From an uncultured Bacteroidales bacterium (GTDB lineage: Bacteria; Bacteroidota; Bacteroidia; Bacteroidales; P3), in NCBI GenBank assembly GCA_900319865.1, contig ONQD01000026.1, positions 1-39,839 of the forward strand: a stretch of 39,839 nt of DNA, read 5' to 3'. The position numbers and the translations under genes are program-made. The notes under the pieces were generated by a model. It had not been told where the DNA came from. It ran no database searches and saw nothing but the letters and a program-made list of their open reading frames with translations. This document shows positions 32,599 through 39,839 of the stretch, piece after piece (the stretch's first letter is position 1; each line of letters begins with the position of its first letter).

Positions 32599-33252
32599 TC
32601 AAGGTTTATTGTTGGCCAGTTTTTTCCGCAGGGCGGCGATTTCTGCTTTGAGGAGGCGGTTTTCCTCTTCAAGGGCCTGCATCCGACTGTCTTGTTGTTG
32701 GCGGTAAGAGGTGCGGGCGGCATGCATCCGTTCCTTTACGCCCCCCTCAGACACAAACCTACTCTCCAAGTGATGCAGATAGGAGTCGGCCATCTTGTCG
32801 GTAATATGGCAAAGGGTGATGGCCATATTGCAGAACTCCTCGGCCGATAGGGTCTCCGCCAAATGGCAGTAGTCGTCGCTGGTGTTATGCTCCCGGCAGA
32901 AGGCCAACATCTTCTCAAAACGCGGGTGCTTTTTGTCCCAAAGCGGCAGGGAATGTTTTTTCAGATAGTCCTCATAGTCCTCTCTCAGCTCCTGAAGGCT
33001 GGCGCGTCCCACGTTCACCAGTTTCACTTCTGTCTCGCTGCTGGTCATGGCTGCCTCGCTGCCCTCCACAATATTCTGCTTGCCGCTACGTGCAGCCTGG
33101 GTCATCTGGTCGACGGTGCGGTCGCCATAAGGCGGAAGGAAACGCTTACAGAACCTGTCGGTCAGAACAACCAGAACCTCGCTTTTCTGGTAAAGGTGGA
33201 GGCTCCTGTAGTCCGGCACTCGGCGGAAGATGCTGTTTTGCTGGGTGGGCAT
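32599..33252 (-). CDS. Four-helix-bundle suffix domain protein
   Basis: The 217-aa protein begins with an S23/four-helix-bundle-like region (LHLYQKSEVLVVLTDRFCKR, then DQMTQAARSGKQNIVEGSEA, RASLQELREDYEDYL, residues about 15-95), continues with a helical middle containing NMAITLCHITDKMADSYLHH, and ends in a coiled coil (MQALEEENRLLKAEIAALRK). This order matches the Bacteroidales four helix bundle suffix family. The function is unknown; related bundles bind nucleic acid or partner proteins, as Avd does in diversity-generating retroelements. A 54-bp CTAG repeat lies 31 bp upstream. Confidence 0.85.
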   Translation of the reverse strand: MPTQQNSIFRRVPDYRSLHLYQKSEVLVVLTDRFCKRFLPPYGDRTVDQMTQAARSGKQNIVEGSEAAMTSSETEVKLVNVGRASLQELREDYEDYLKKHSLPLWDKKHPRFEKMLAFCREHNTSDDYCHLAETLSAEEFCNMAITLCHITDKMADSYLHHLESRFVSEGGVKERMHAARTSYRQQQDSRMQALEEENRLLKAEIAALRKKLANNKP

Positions 33253-33276
33253 GGGGTTGATTTTTTTAGTTTAAAA

Positions 33277-33339
33277 AGTATTTCTAGTATGTCTAGTATT
33301 ACTAGTCATACTAGTTTTACTAGCCATACTAGAAATACT
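33277..33339. repeat. Six-unit 9-bp CTAG tandem repeat within a 15-bp inverted repeat
   Basis: CTAG begins at exactly 9-bp steps: 33284, 33293, 33302, 33311, 33320 and 33329, with variable middles (TATGT, TATTA, TCATA, TTTTA, CCATA, AAATA). The block is also bounded by a perfect 15-bp inverted repeat, AGTATTTCTAGTATG (33277-33291) and its complement (33325-33339). It lies between the start of the four-helix gene and the end of the M13 gene. Confidence 0.92.
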
Positions 33340-33354
33340 ATTATTCATTGCTGT

Positions 33355-35406
33355 TTACCACAACTGGGCGCGCAGCTCGGGTGCCAGATACATGGCGCAG
33401 CCGGGCTGTATACCGAAGGCTTCGAGGAACTCGGTGACGTGCGGCAGTGTAGCATTCACACGGTTCTCAGCCAAGCTGTGAACGTCGGCAGCGGTGAGCT
33501 GCAGTTTCATTTCCTCACGGATGTTGCTGGCCCAAACACCGGCATAGGCCAGGAAGAAGCGCTGGGCAGGAGTGAAGCCGTCCATCTTCTTCTCGTTCAC
33601 CTGACGTTTCTTCAGAGCATTCTGCAAAGCCTGATAGCTGATATGCAGACCGCCGTTGTCGGCTATGTTCTCACCCAGGGTGAGCTTGCCGTTGGCATAG
33701 ACCTCGGGGTCGTCGCTAATCTTGACTTTATTGAACCAGTCAACCAGCACCTGTGCGTTCTTCTGGAAACGGGCGGTATCCTCGGCCTCCCACCAGTCGT
33801 TCAGGTTGCCGTTCTTGTCGTAGTGGCGGCCCTGGTCGTCGAAACCGTGGGTCATCTCATGACCAATCACCACTCCAATGGCACCATAGTTGAAAGCATC
33901 GTCGGCATTCATGTCGAAGAAGGGTTTCTGCAGGATGCCTGCGGGGAAACAAATCTCGTTGGTAGTGGGGTTGTAGTAGGCGTTGACCGTCTGCGGAGTC
34001 ATGCCCCATTCGGTCTTGTCCACAGGTTTGTCAATCTTCGACACCATATAGGCGATGTCGAACTGGTTGCTGCGGATAACGTTAGCGAAGTAGCTGTCGT
34101 TCTTGATTTCCAAACCGCTATAGTCGCGCCACTTGTCGGGATAGCCCACCTTCACCATAATGGTGGAGAGTTTTTCAATAGCGCGCTGTTTGGTGCCCTC
34201 GCTCATCCATTGTGCATCGTGGATGCGCATGGCGAAAGCCTCTTTCAGGTTGTTCACCATCTCAACCATGCGGTGTTTGGCGGCAGCGGGGAAGTAACGC
34301 TCCACATAGAGCTGACCCAGAGCCTCGCCCATGGCACCGTCAACAGTGTTGGTTACACGTTTCCAGCGGGGACGAATCTGCTCGGCACCACTGAGAGTGC
34401 GTCCGTAGAACTCGAAGTTGGCATTCACGAAATTGCTGCTCAAGTAGCTCGCAGCCGAGTTGATAACATTCCAAGCATAGTATGCCTTGACGGCTTCCAG
34501 ACTCTTGGTCTCGTTCAGAGCCTTGCCCACCTCTTGGAAATACTCGGGCTGGCACATGTTGAAACTGGTGAGCTCGGGCAGACCGATTTCGGCGAAATAG
34601 GCCTTATAGTCGATGCCGGGGGCCTTGATATTGGCCGTATCCAAGGTCATCTTGTTGTTGGTCTTGAAGGGGTCGCGGTTGGTCTCATTGTCATACTGGG
34701 CTTTGGCCAAACGGGTTTCAAAATCCATCACCATCTTGGCCAACTGGGCAGGAGTCTTGCCGCTCATCTTGTCGTAGCCGGCATTGGCAAACTGGGTCTC
34801 CATCAACTTGACGTAAGCCTTGCGCAACTCGGGCTCGCGGCCTTTGCTCTCAAGATAGTAGTCGCGCTCGCCCATCCCGATACCGGTTTGATAGAACCAT
34901 GCAATGCACATATTGGCATCGGAAGCGTCGGCCTCGTTGAACATGGCAAAGAACGGATTGATGCCAATGCCGTGCAGACGGCGCATCTCGGCCTGCGACT
35001 CGGCGGTGGTCTTCAATGCGGCAATCTCTTCCAGATAGGGCTTGATAGGTTCAACACCCTGCTGCTCGATAGTGGCGGTGTCCATACCCACCTTATAGAG
35101 GGTGGCAATCTTGTCGCCATAGCTGCCGGCGGCGTTCTGCGTGTTGACTAGCGAGTCGATGAGAGTACGCAGCTGCTCCTGGTTAGTCTCGGCCAACACG
35201 TCGAAAGCGCCATAGCGGCTGTGTTCGGCATCCAGCGGATGGGCCTTAAGCCAGCCGCCGCATGCATAGTGATAGAAATCCTCGGCAGGGTCGAATGTAG
35301 TGTCGAGGTTGTCCAGATTGACACCCGAGCTCAGCTCGGAACCTTTGTTGCACGATGTCGCTGCAAAGAGTGATAGTGTCATGATTGCTAATAAGGTTTT
35401 TTTCAT
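33355..35406 (-). CDS. pepO: M13 family metalloendopeptidase (PepO/neprilysin-like) lipoprotein
   Basis: The 683-aa protein has a lipoprotein signal (LFAATSC, Cys19) and the M13 zinc site: VIGHEMTHGFDDQGRHYD near residues 520-537 (HExxH), GENIADNGGL near 580-589 (ENxAD with the third ligand Glu), and a C-terminal RVNATLPHVTEF (the NxxHxxxF-type ending) with RFFLAYAGVWASN. Upstream NAYYNPTTNEICFPAGILQ is the substrate-binding NAYY motif. It cleaves peptides on the periplasmic or surface side. The length is standard for the family. A clear promoter is upstream. Confidence 0.96.
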   Translation of the reverse strand: MKKTLLAIMTLSLFAATSCNKGSELSSGVNLDNLDTTFDPAEDFYHYACGGWLKAHPLDAEHSRYGAFDVLAETNQEQLRTLIDSLVNTQNAAGSYGDKIATLYKVGMDTATIEQQGVEPIKPYLEEIAALKTTAESQAEMRRLHGIGINPFFAMFNEADASDANMCIAWFYQTGIGMGERDYYLESKGREPELRKAYVKLMETQFANAGYDKMSGKTPAQLAKMVMDFETRLAKAQYDNETNRDPFKTNNKMTLDTANIKAPGIDYKAYFAEIGLPELTSFNMCQPEYFQEVGKALNETKSLEAVKAYYAWNVINSAASYLSSNFVNANFEFYGRTLSGAEQIRPRWKRVTNTVDGAMGEALGQLYVERYFPAAAKHRMVEMVNNLKEAFAMRIHDAQWMSEGTKQRAIEKLSTIMVKVGYPDKWRDYSGLEIKNDSYFANVIRSNQFDIAYMVSKIDKPVDKTEWGMTPQTVNAYYNPTTNEICFPAGILQKPFFDMNADDAFNYGAIGVVIGHEMTHGFDDQGRHYDKNGNLNDWWEAEDTARFQKNAQVLVDWFNKVKISDDPEVYANGKLTLGENIADNGGLHISYQALQNALKKRQVNEKKMDGFTPAQRFFLAYAGVWASNIREEMKLQLTAADVHSLAENRVNATLPHVTEFLEAFGIQPGCAMYLAPELRAQLW

Positions 35407-35526
35407 TTGTTGTTAGATTATTAATTTTAGCCTATTTTAATGTTATAAAAACTGATTTATCTATAGAGTCAACGGTATCACCCGTTACAACATCTATCAA
35501 TTCAATCCCATGTATTAATTATTTTG

Positions 35527-35556
35527 CAAAAGTACGTTTTTTTTTCGGATTATCAA
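35527..35556 (-). promoter_or_regulatory. Bacteroidetes-type promoter of pepO
   Basis: TACTTTTG (35527-35534) and TTG (35554-35556), spacing 19 nt on the minus strand. Confidence 0.65.
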
Positions 35557-36062
35557 CAATAATTCATCGATTAACCCAAATCAACCGATCGTATTTGTGA
35601 CAGATAAAGCCAGCTTGCCGTTCCGAACCCAAGTAACGTCATGGAACATATAGAAATGCTTAGATGTCATTGATGGTCCGTAATAAATGATAAAAAAGAG
35701 AAGCCGTTCCGCTGACCGACTTGGGTTTACCAAAAATCCCTACAACACTAATTTACAGAAAACCATAATCACACAATTCTACCCAAACACATTTTCCCCA
35801 TTTCAGTCCCAGCTTCGCTTTCTCTTCACCTCATGCTAAGCTCATAGTAACCTCTTCTTAACTTCTGGGATGGAGAAAAACTTGTTATGAGTCAAGAATA
35901 GAGTTAACTGGAAATGGAGGTGAATAGGATTAACTGATAGCTTAGATAACTACGGATAAAAATATGTTTATCAACAGAATTGCACAGCGATAAAACAGGT
36001 CGACTAGGATGATAAAAGTGCTGATATGAGAGGAGCGAATATGTATCGAGAAGAAAAATATG
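35557..36062. other. Intergenic stretch with a 16-bp element shared with 17.0 kb
   Basis: No gene is visible. CGCTTTCTCTTCACCT at 35816-35831 is identical to 17009-17024, and the sequence around both is similar (a run of CCCA before it, and TAA-rich sequence after). Both lie roughly 235-275 bp before a plus-strand gene. Confidence 0.5.
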
Positions 36063-36070
36063 TATATTTG
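36063..36070 (+). promoter_or_regulatory. -7 element of the HET-C-like gene
   Basis: TATATTTG followed by C, 19 bp before the ATG at 36090, so the leader is very short. This excludes the earlier in-frame ATG at 36060. Confidence 0.5.
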
Positions 36071-36089
36071 CAGTCTAAAACAATCTGTC

Positions 36090-36782
36090 ATGGAGGAAAA
36101 CATCAACAAGAGAAACAGCCAGATACGTGTATCACGGATGGATAGGGTGCTGGAGAGATTCGGCATCAAGACACACAAGGTAATGCTGATGGACGCATTT
36201 GTGGGAGCGGATTTTCCTGTAAAGGCGGTGAAAAGAATGATGTTCGGCGTGGGATTCATGTCGGATGTGGTGCTGATGCTGAAGGAGTCGGTGCATCTGG
36301 ACAACCACAAAGGCAACAACCTGCTGATGAAACGGTACATGGATGCAGTCAACAATTTCCACAAGCATTCGGACAAGGGGAACTACATACGCGCGGGCGT
36401 ATGTCTGCACACGATAGGTGATTTCTATGCCCACACCAATTATATAGACCTGTATAGCCAATACGCCATGGAACACGGTTTATCGCTGGCGTTGATGGAT
36501 TTACACACCTTTGCCGAGATGAAGGACAATCCAGACTTTATGGCCTTTGCCACGAGCAAAGGGGTACTGCGGGCGGGGACGTATGGACTGATTAGCGACT
36601 TGATAGAGAAGATATTCAAAACAAAACCGAAACCCGGTTCGCACACGGTGATGAACCTCGATTCGAACAAATCAATCAACGGTGGAAAACCCTTTGCACC
36701 AGGTGCAAACTACACCAAACACGAAGCCGCAGTGCGAGCGGCCTACGAGGACTGCCGCGACCTGCTGCAAAGAATAATGTAG
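36090..36782 (+). CDS. HET-C-like / zinc-dependent phospholipase C-like protein
   Basis: The 230-aa protein contains VHLDNHKG at 68-75 (His69, His73) and CLHTIGDFYAHTNYIDLY at 105-122 (His107, Asp111, His115), the metal-ligand spacing of HET-C and zinc-dependent phospholipase C proteins, where the helix reads LHTIQDFYAHSN. A later MDLHTFAEM adds another His. No signal peptide is visible, so a cytosolic location or an unusual export route is possible. Catalytic activity is inferred from the motif only. The start at 36090 (MEENINKRN) follows the -7 element. It converges on the acid phosphatase gene. Confidence 0.72.
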   Translation: MEENINKRNSQIRVSRMDRVLERFGIKTHKVMLMDAFVGADFPVKAVKRMMFGVGFMSDVVLMLKESVHLDNHKGNNLLMKRYMDAVNNFHKHSDKGNYIRAGVCLHTIGDFYAHTNYIDLYSQYAMEHGLSLALMDLHTFAEMKDNPDFMAFATSKGVLRAGTYGLISDLIEKIFKTKPKPGSHTVMNLDSNKSINGGKPFAPGANYTKHEAAVRAAYEDCRDLLQRIM

Positions 36783-36866
36783 CCCGGCGGCATCGATAAT
36801 GTTTAGTCGGGATATGGATTACAACACGTTGTAAAGCAGCGATGGAGACTTTCGCACCGCATTCTG

Positions 36867-37583
36867 TTATCGGGCGGAAAGCCTACGGTATTCGCGGCGG
36901 GCTTTTTTCATCAGCCGTTGAAAACGTTTGTCGGCATGGAGACGCGCCACAGCTGCACTGGCAGCCAGACGGCCTGCATCCACATCGCTTTGCCAATGGT
37001 AGCCGGCAATGACACGACTTTGCCCATACATATAGCCTCGGGCCAGGATGGTGTCTGCCCTGTCAGGATTTAATTCTGTCAGCAGTAACGCTGCGCTCCA
37101 ACCCTCGATGGTGTGTCCCGAAGGATAAGAGCCATTGTTTCGCAACTCCTCCTCGTCTTGCGGGTAGATAGTGGGCTCGTTGTAATAGACGTATGGACGT
37201 GTGCGGTGGTAGTAGTCCTTGGGCAGCTTGCCCACCATGTCGGTGGAGATGAGCCCCACGTAAAGCATCCAATAGATGGCAGGAGTGGCCTCCTTCGAAA
37301 TAGTCATACCGAAAGGCTCGCTAAACTCGCGGCAAATACAGTTTATGCTCCAGTCGGCGTCCCTTACAGCAATGGCCAACCGCGCGGAGTCCAGCCGTTG
37401 TTCCTTGCCCCAGCGGTATTGCGACTGGTCGTATGCAAAGGCGGCCGAGCCGCTGGCGGGAGGTGGCGGGAGGAAATGGATGGGGTTTGGCATCTGCTGA
37501 GGTGTGAGCAATGGGAGTGGCTCTTGCGAATGGACAATTAGAACCACCGAAAGCGACAGGATGAGAAAGAGGATTCTTTTCAT
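36867..37583 (-). CDS. Class A acid phosphatase (PAP2 superfamily)
   Basis: The 238-aa protein has a signal peptide (to about residue 19, VHSQ) and all three PAP2 active-site motifs: K122-x6-R129-P130 (KDYYHRTRP), PSGH at 154-157, and SR-x5-H-x3-D at 189-200. These residues form the vanadate-sensitive phosphate site, with His196 as nucleophile. Class A (PhoN-like) enzymes are soluble periplasmic phosphatases of broad specificity and lack membrane spans, as here. The gap of 136 bp on one side and 17 bp on the other suggests that it is cotranscribed with the HD gene upstream. Confidence 0.93.
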   Translation of the reverse strand: MKRILFLILSLSVVLIVHSQEPLPLLTPQQMPNPIHFLPPPPASGSAAFAYDQSQYRWGKEQRLDSARLAIAVRDADWSINCICREFSEPFGMTISKEATPAIYWMLYVGLISTDMVGKLPKDYYHRTRPYVYYNEPTIYPQDEEELRNNGSYPSGHTIEGWSAALLLTELNPDRADTILARGYMYGQSRVIAGYHWQSDVDAGRLAASAAVARLHADKRFQRLMKKARREYRRLSAR

Positions 37584-37599
37584 TGGTCAAATAATCATA

Positions 37600-38436
37600 T
37601 TACAAATAACGCTTAGGCTCAGTCCCTTCGACGCAGGCGTAGAGCTCTATATACTCCTTGGCGGGGCTGGAGTTGATTTTGGGCAGCAGGACCTCTTCTA
37701 TCTGAAAGAAGCCTACCTCTGCCGACATCTGGACAAAGATTTGGATAGGGAGCACGTCACCTTTACGAATCAACACACGGTCGATAGAGTTGGCGGAATA
37801 CTTATGGATGTCACCCATCTTGGGGGCAGAGTGTATCACGATGGGCACTCGCGCACGCCCTTTGGTCATGTCGCAACCGTCAGCAATGAGAATGATGCCC
37901 GCCTCAATGGAATGGACCTTTCGGGTGCCCATGTGGCCGAGAATGCCCTCCATGGCGGTGGAACGGATAACGACACGGCGCATCAAGTCGCGTTCGTCAG
38001 GCAGATTCTTTTGCAGTATGCTGTCGATGATGTTGTAGGCCAGGATGCCTGAGTATAGTTCATGGTCCTGACGGCCGATAGTCATACCAAAGTCGTGACA
38101 GAACGAGGCGAGGACCACGGCAGTGACGCTGTCGTCGAATGTGCCGACCTGCTCTTTCTGGAGACTGGTGGGGATGCCGGCGGTGTACAGCAGTTTGAGC
38201 ATTCGCAAGGCATTGTGACACACCGTACGCATGTGCACTGGGCCGTGATCGTTGAAGCCGAGGCGGGTGATGGACACCTTGTTGGCATAGTCCTGCACAG
38301 CTTGTATTTCCTTGTTGTTGATGAGGTCGTTGATGACGTGAAGCGGCAAGTTGTCCTCCTCTGGGGTGATGTCTACAAGCTCCTGCGTCAGACGCATCAA
38401 CCACTGCTCGACAGTTATTTCTTTAGGTGATTTCAT
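37600..38436 (-). CDS. HD-domain protein (metal-dependent phosphohydrolase-like)
   Basis: The 278-aa protein has an HD-type metal site: HGPVHMRTV (His64, His68), ASFCHDFGM with the H114-D115 dyad, and a further HELYSG (His125), then ADGCDMTKGRARVP near 185-198. HD proteins usually hydrolyse phosphate esters of nucleotides or cyclic nucleotides; the substrate here is unknown. I use the ATG at 38434-38436 (MKSPKEIT) because the -7 element TATCTTTG (38441-38448) lies only four bases before it and inside the longer frame that starts at 38463. Transcripts probably begin at or very near the ATG. Confidence 0.82.
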   Translation of the reverse strand: MKSPKEITVEQWLMRLTQELVDITPEEDNLPLHVINDLINNKEIQAVQDYANKVSITRLGFNDHGPVHMRTVCHNALRMLKLLYTAGIPTSLQKEQVGTFDDSVTAVVLASFCHDFGMTIGRQDHELYSGILAYNIIDSILQKNLPDERDLMRRVVIRSTAMEGILGHMGTRKVHSIEAGIILIADGCDMTKGRARVPIVIHSAPKMGDIHKYSANSIDRVLIRKGDVLPIQIFVQMSAEVGFFQIEEVLLPKINSSPAKEYIELYACVEGTEPKRYL

Positions 38437-38440
38437 GGTG

Positions 38441-38448
38441 CAAAGATA
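38441..38448 (-). promoter_or_regulatory. -7 element directly before the HD gene
   Basis: TATCTTTG followed by CACC and the ATG. The small distance implies a leaderless or nearly leaderless mRNA. Confidence 0.5.
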
Positions 38449-38519
38449 CACAAATATTATCACATCGCGAAAAAAACATTTCCGAGTGCACGGCTATCCC
38501 ATCAAAACAGCACATAGAA

Positions 38520-38550
38520 AAAGAGGATGCCCCAAGAGGACATCCTCTTT
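38520..38550 (-). terminator. Terminator after the glycosyltransferase gene
   Basis: Perfect 10-bp stem AAAGAGGATG/CATCCTCTTT with an 11-nt loop, and a T-run on the minus strand. Confidence 0.7.
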
Positions 38551-38582
38551 CTGAAAAGGATATAAAGGGGACTTCCATAAAT

Positions 38583-38676
38583 CACCCCGAAGGGGTGAGA
38601 TATGAATAACACCGTACAAGCCGAAGGCGCAGTGCGGTGATTGTCAGCAGCTACTGATGCGTCCCGATAGGGACGC
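38583..38676. repeat. REP-like repeat of three hairpins, copy 2
   Basis: Hairpins CACCCCGAAGGGGTG (38583-38597), an imperfect stem from ACACCGTACAAGCC to GTGCGGTGA (about 38609-38640), and GCGTCCCGATAGGGACGC (38659-38676). The block is between the glycosyltransferase stop and the terminator at 38520-38550. Same layout as 4396-4488. Confidence 0.75.
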
Positions 38677-38772
38677 GACACACTAGCAGATTAATAGAAC
38701 CTGCTTAAATATGGTCTTTCCAACAAAACCCTTAGGCAGGGTTGCAGCAACAGGTATGGATAGCGACAGATG

Positions 38773-39690
38773 TTACGATTTGATGCCTTTGATAGTGTGA
38801 AGTATCTGACGACGGAGGCTTATGGGAACCACGGACGAAAGCCCGTTTCGAAGACTGGTGCGATAAAGGGAAATATTCATTCCGGGCCACACACGCTCAC
38901 CCTCCTGGGCAGCACCCAGATGGTAGAGAGCATCGCACAGGGTTGTGTATTTCTTGATTACAGCATGATCCACTAATCCGTTGAGGGTCTCCCAGATGCC
39001 GACTGACTGGGTGTTCTCAATGGGGTTGAAACAACCCTTGTACCAGACACGGCAGCCTATCACCGGAATGTCGTTCTTAATAAGCCACGCCTTGACCCAA
39101 GAGTCGTCACACTTATAGCAATACAAGGTCCGTTTCCACCTGTGGCGGAGGACATCGGGTGGCAGAAGCCCTGGAGCGAAACAGCACAATCCGCTATAAA
39201 ACTCATTCTGATGGGAAGGCTCGGGAATATAAGTCTCGTGTGACCACTCTCCCTGCTTGTAGATGGACCGTCGTCCATAGTAGCAGACGACCGTGCGGGG
39301 ATAGGCCAAGGAATAGGCCAGTAGGGTCTCGACATAATCTTCGGGATAATAAAGGTCGTCGTCAATCATCAGGTTATAACCGTCGCCGTAGTACTTGAAA
39401 GCCTCCCAACGTTTGTGGCAATAAGTGTTGCCACGCACCCAGCGTACTTCGTCGAGCAGATGATTGTCGAGGCATTCTTGAACATGCTGTGGTATGGTAT
39501 GATGGTACTCTGAGATGGAGAGCCAACAGATGATTTTCGTTGGTTTGAAGGTCTGGTGAGAAAAATGGGACAGCATGGTTGGGACAACCATTTCGCGCTT
39601 CTTCCAAGTGGTGAAATTGACATACACAGGGGTAGAAAAGCCCTCTCTCAGACTCTGCCGCATGCGTTCTACTGTTTCATTTTCTGTCAT
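38773..39690 (-). CDS. Glycosyltransferase-like protein
   Basis: The 305-aa protein has the N-terminal nucleotide-sugar fold of a GT-A enzyme: VYVNFTTWKKREMVVPTMLS, QTFKPTKIICWLSISEYHH, then YNLMIDDDLYYPEDYVETLL near residues 105-124 with a DDD metal-binding motif, and a later CDDSWVKAWLIKNDIPVIG, where the Asp pair is the probable base region. It probably transfers a sugar during surface polysaccharide or glycoprotein synthesis, although no other sugar gene is in view. A -7 element (39723-39730, TATTTTTG) lies 32 bp upstream. Confidence 0.82.
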   Translation of the reverse strand: MTENETVERMRQSLREGFSTPVYVNFTTWKKREMVVPTMLSHFSHQTFKPTKIICWLSISEYHHTIPQHVQECLDNHLLDEVRWVRGNTYCHKRWEAFKYYGDGYNLMIDDDLYYPEDYVETLLAYSLAYPRTVVCYYGRRSIYKQGEWSHETYIPEPSHQNEFYSGLCCFAPGLLPPDVLRHRWKRTLYCYKCDDSWVKAWLIKNDIPVIGCRVWYKGCFNPIENTQSVGIWETLNGLVDHAVIKKYTTLCDALYHLGAAQEGERVWPGMNISLYRTSLRNGLSSVVPISLRRQILHTIKGIKS

Positions 39691-39722
39691 CTGACCTTTA
39701 TCTCTATCGATTATTGATACTG

Positions 39723-39730
39723 CAAAAATA
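39723..39730 (-). promoter_or_regulatory. -7 element of the glycosyltransferase gene
   Basis: TATTTTTG followed by CAG on the minus strand. No TTG lies at 19-20 nt. Confidence 0.45.
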
Positions 39731-39839
39731 CAAAAAAAATTATTACTGTCCGCTAAACAATAATGTGTAGCAGATAATAGTTTGATTGTTATAATAAAGA
39801 CGCTTTCATGTTTCAGGACAAGCCCCCCTGCTCAATGGA

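Noticed and set aside
33277-33339. CRISPR array
   Set aside because: Units are 9 bp with no unique spacers and no cas gene nearby.

Overview
The window is a chromosomal segment of a Bacteroidales bacterium, most likely from a gut or similar anaerobic community. Supporting signs are Bacteroidetes-type promoters (a -7 element TAnnTTTG, in four cases with TTG 19-20 nt upstream), many lipoproteins with a Cys lipobox, a FISUMP-like lipoprotein, tandem M20 dipeptidases, a fused FtcD, and a four-helix-bundle suffix protein. No rRNA, tRNA, CRISPR array or integrase was recognised.

Layout. 1-998: start of a type I restriction methyltransferase (HsdM) running off the left edge. 1064-3919: glycine decarboxylase GcvP. 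4.1-14.5 kb is an accessory zone that is partly decaying. It holds a TPR protein, an agmatine-deiminase-like enzyme coupled to a protein that resembles a DNA glycosylase, a zeta-toxin module and a nucleotidyltransferase gene that have each lost an internal block, a lipoprotein/ElaA/cysteine-motif operon, a CAT-like acetyltransferase with CsaA, an AraC regulator divergent from two HXXEE membrane proteins, and a membrane metalloprotease-like gene. Two duplicated fragments sit together at 10.72-11.11 kb: the 5' part of the TPR gene and the 3' end of the metalloprotease-like gene. The second makes the AraC-HXXEE block look like an islet bracketed by 113-bp direct repeats.

14.8-24.5 kb is mostly intact: GNAT, glutathione-peroxidase lipoprotein, VanX-type dipeptidase lipoprotein, YbjQ, two M20 dipeptidases, an FMN-binding exported protein, a phosphopantetheinyl transferase, an exported GldM-like domain protein, a class 3 aldehyde dehydrogenase and a FISUMP-like lipoprotein. 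24.7-27.0 kb has an XRE regulator, a 1.2-kb very AT-rich non-coding tract with four TACAWWTGTA sites, a 77-aa protein and a 38-aa lipoprotein.

27-40 kb: FtcD (histidine degradation) with a small partner, a large MMPL/RND exporter, a four-helix-bundle protein beside a six-unit 9-bp CTAG repeat, an M13 metallopeptidase, a HET-C-like protein, a class A acid phosphatase, an HD-domain protein and a glycosyltransferase. A three-hairpin REP-like repeat occurs at 4.4 kb and 38.6 kb. The strongest unexplained signals are the CTAG array, the TACAWWTGTA sites beside the XRE gene, the parallel internal deletions in two toxin/nucleotidyltransferase genes, and the direct-repeat-bracketed AraC-HXXEE block. 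I did not find a clearly new multi-gene defence or biosynthetic system.
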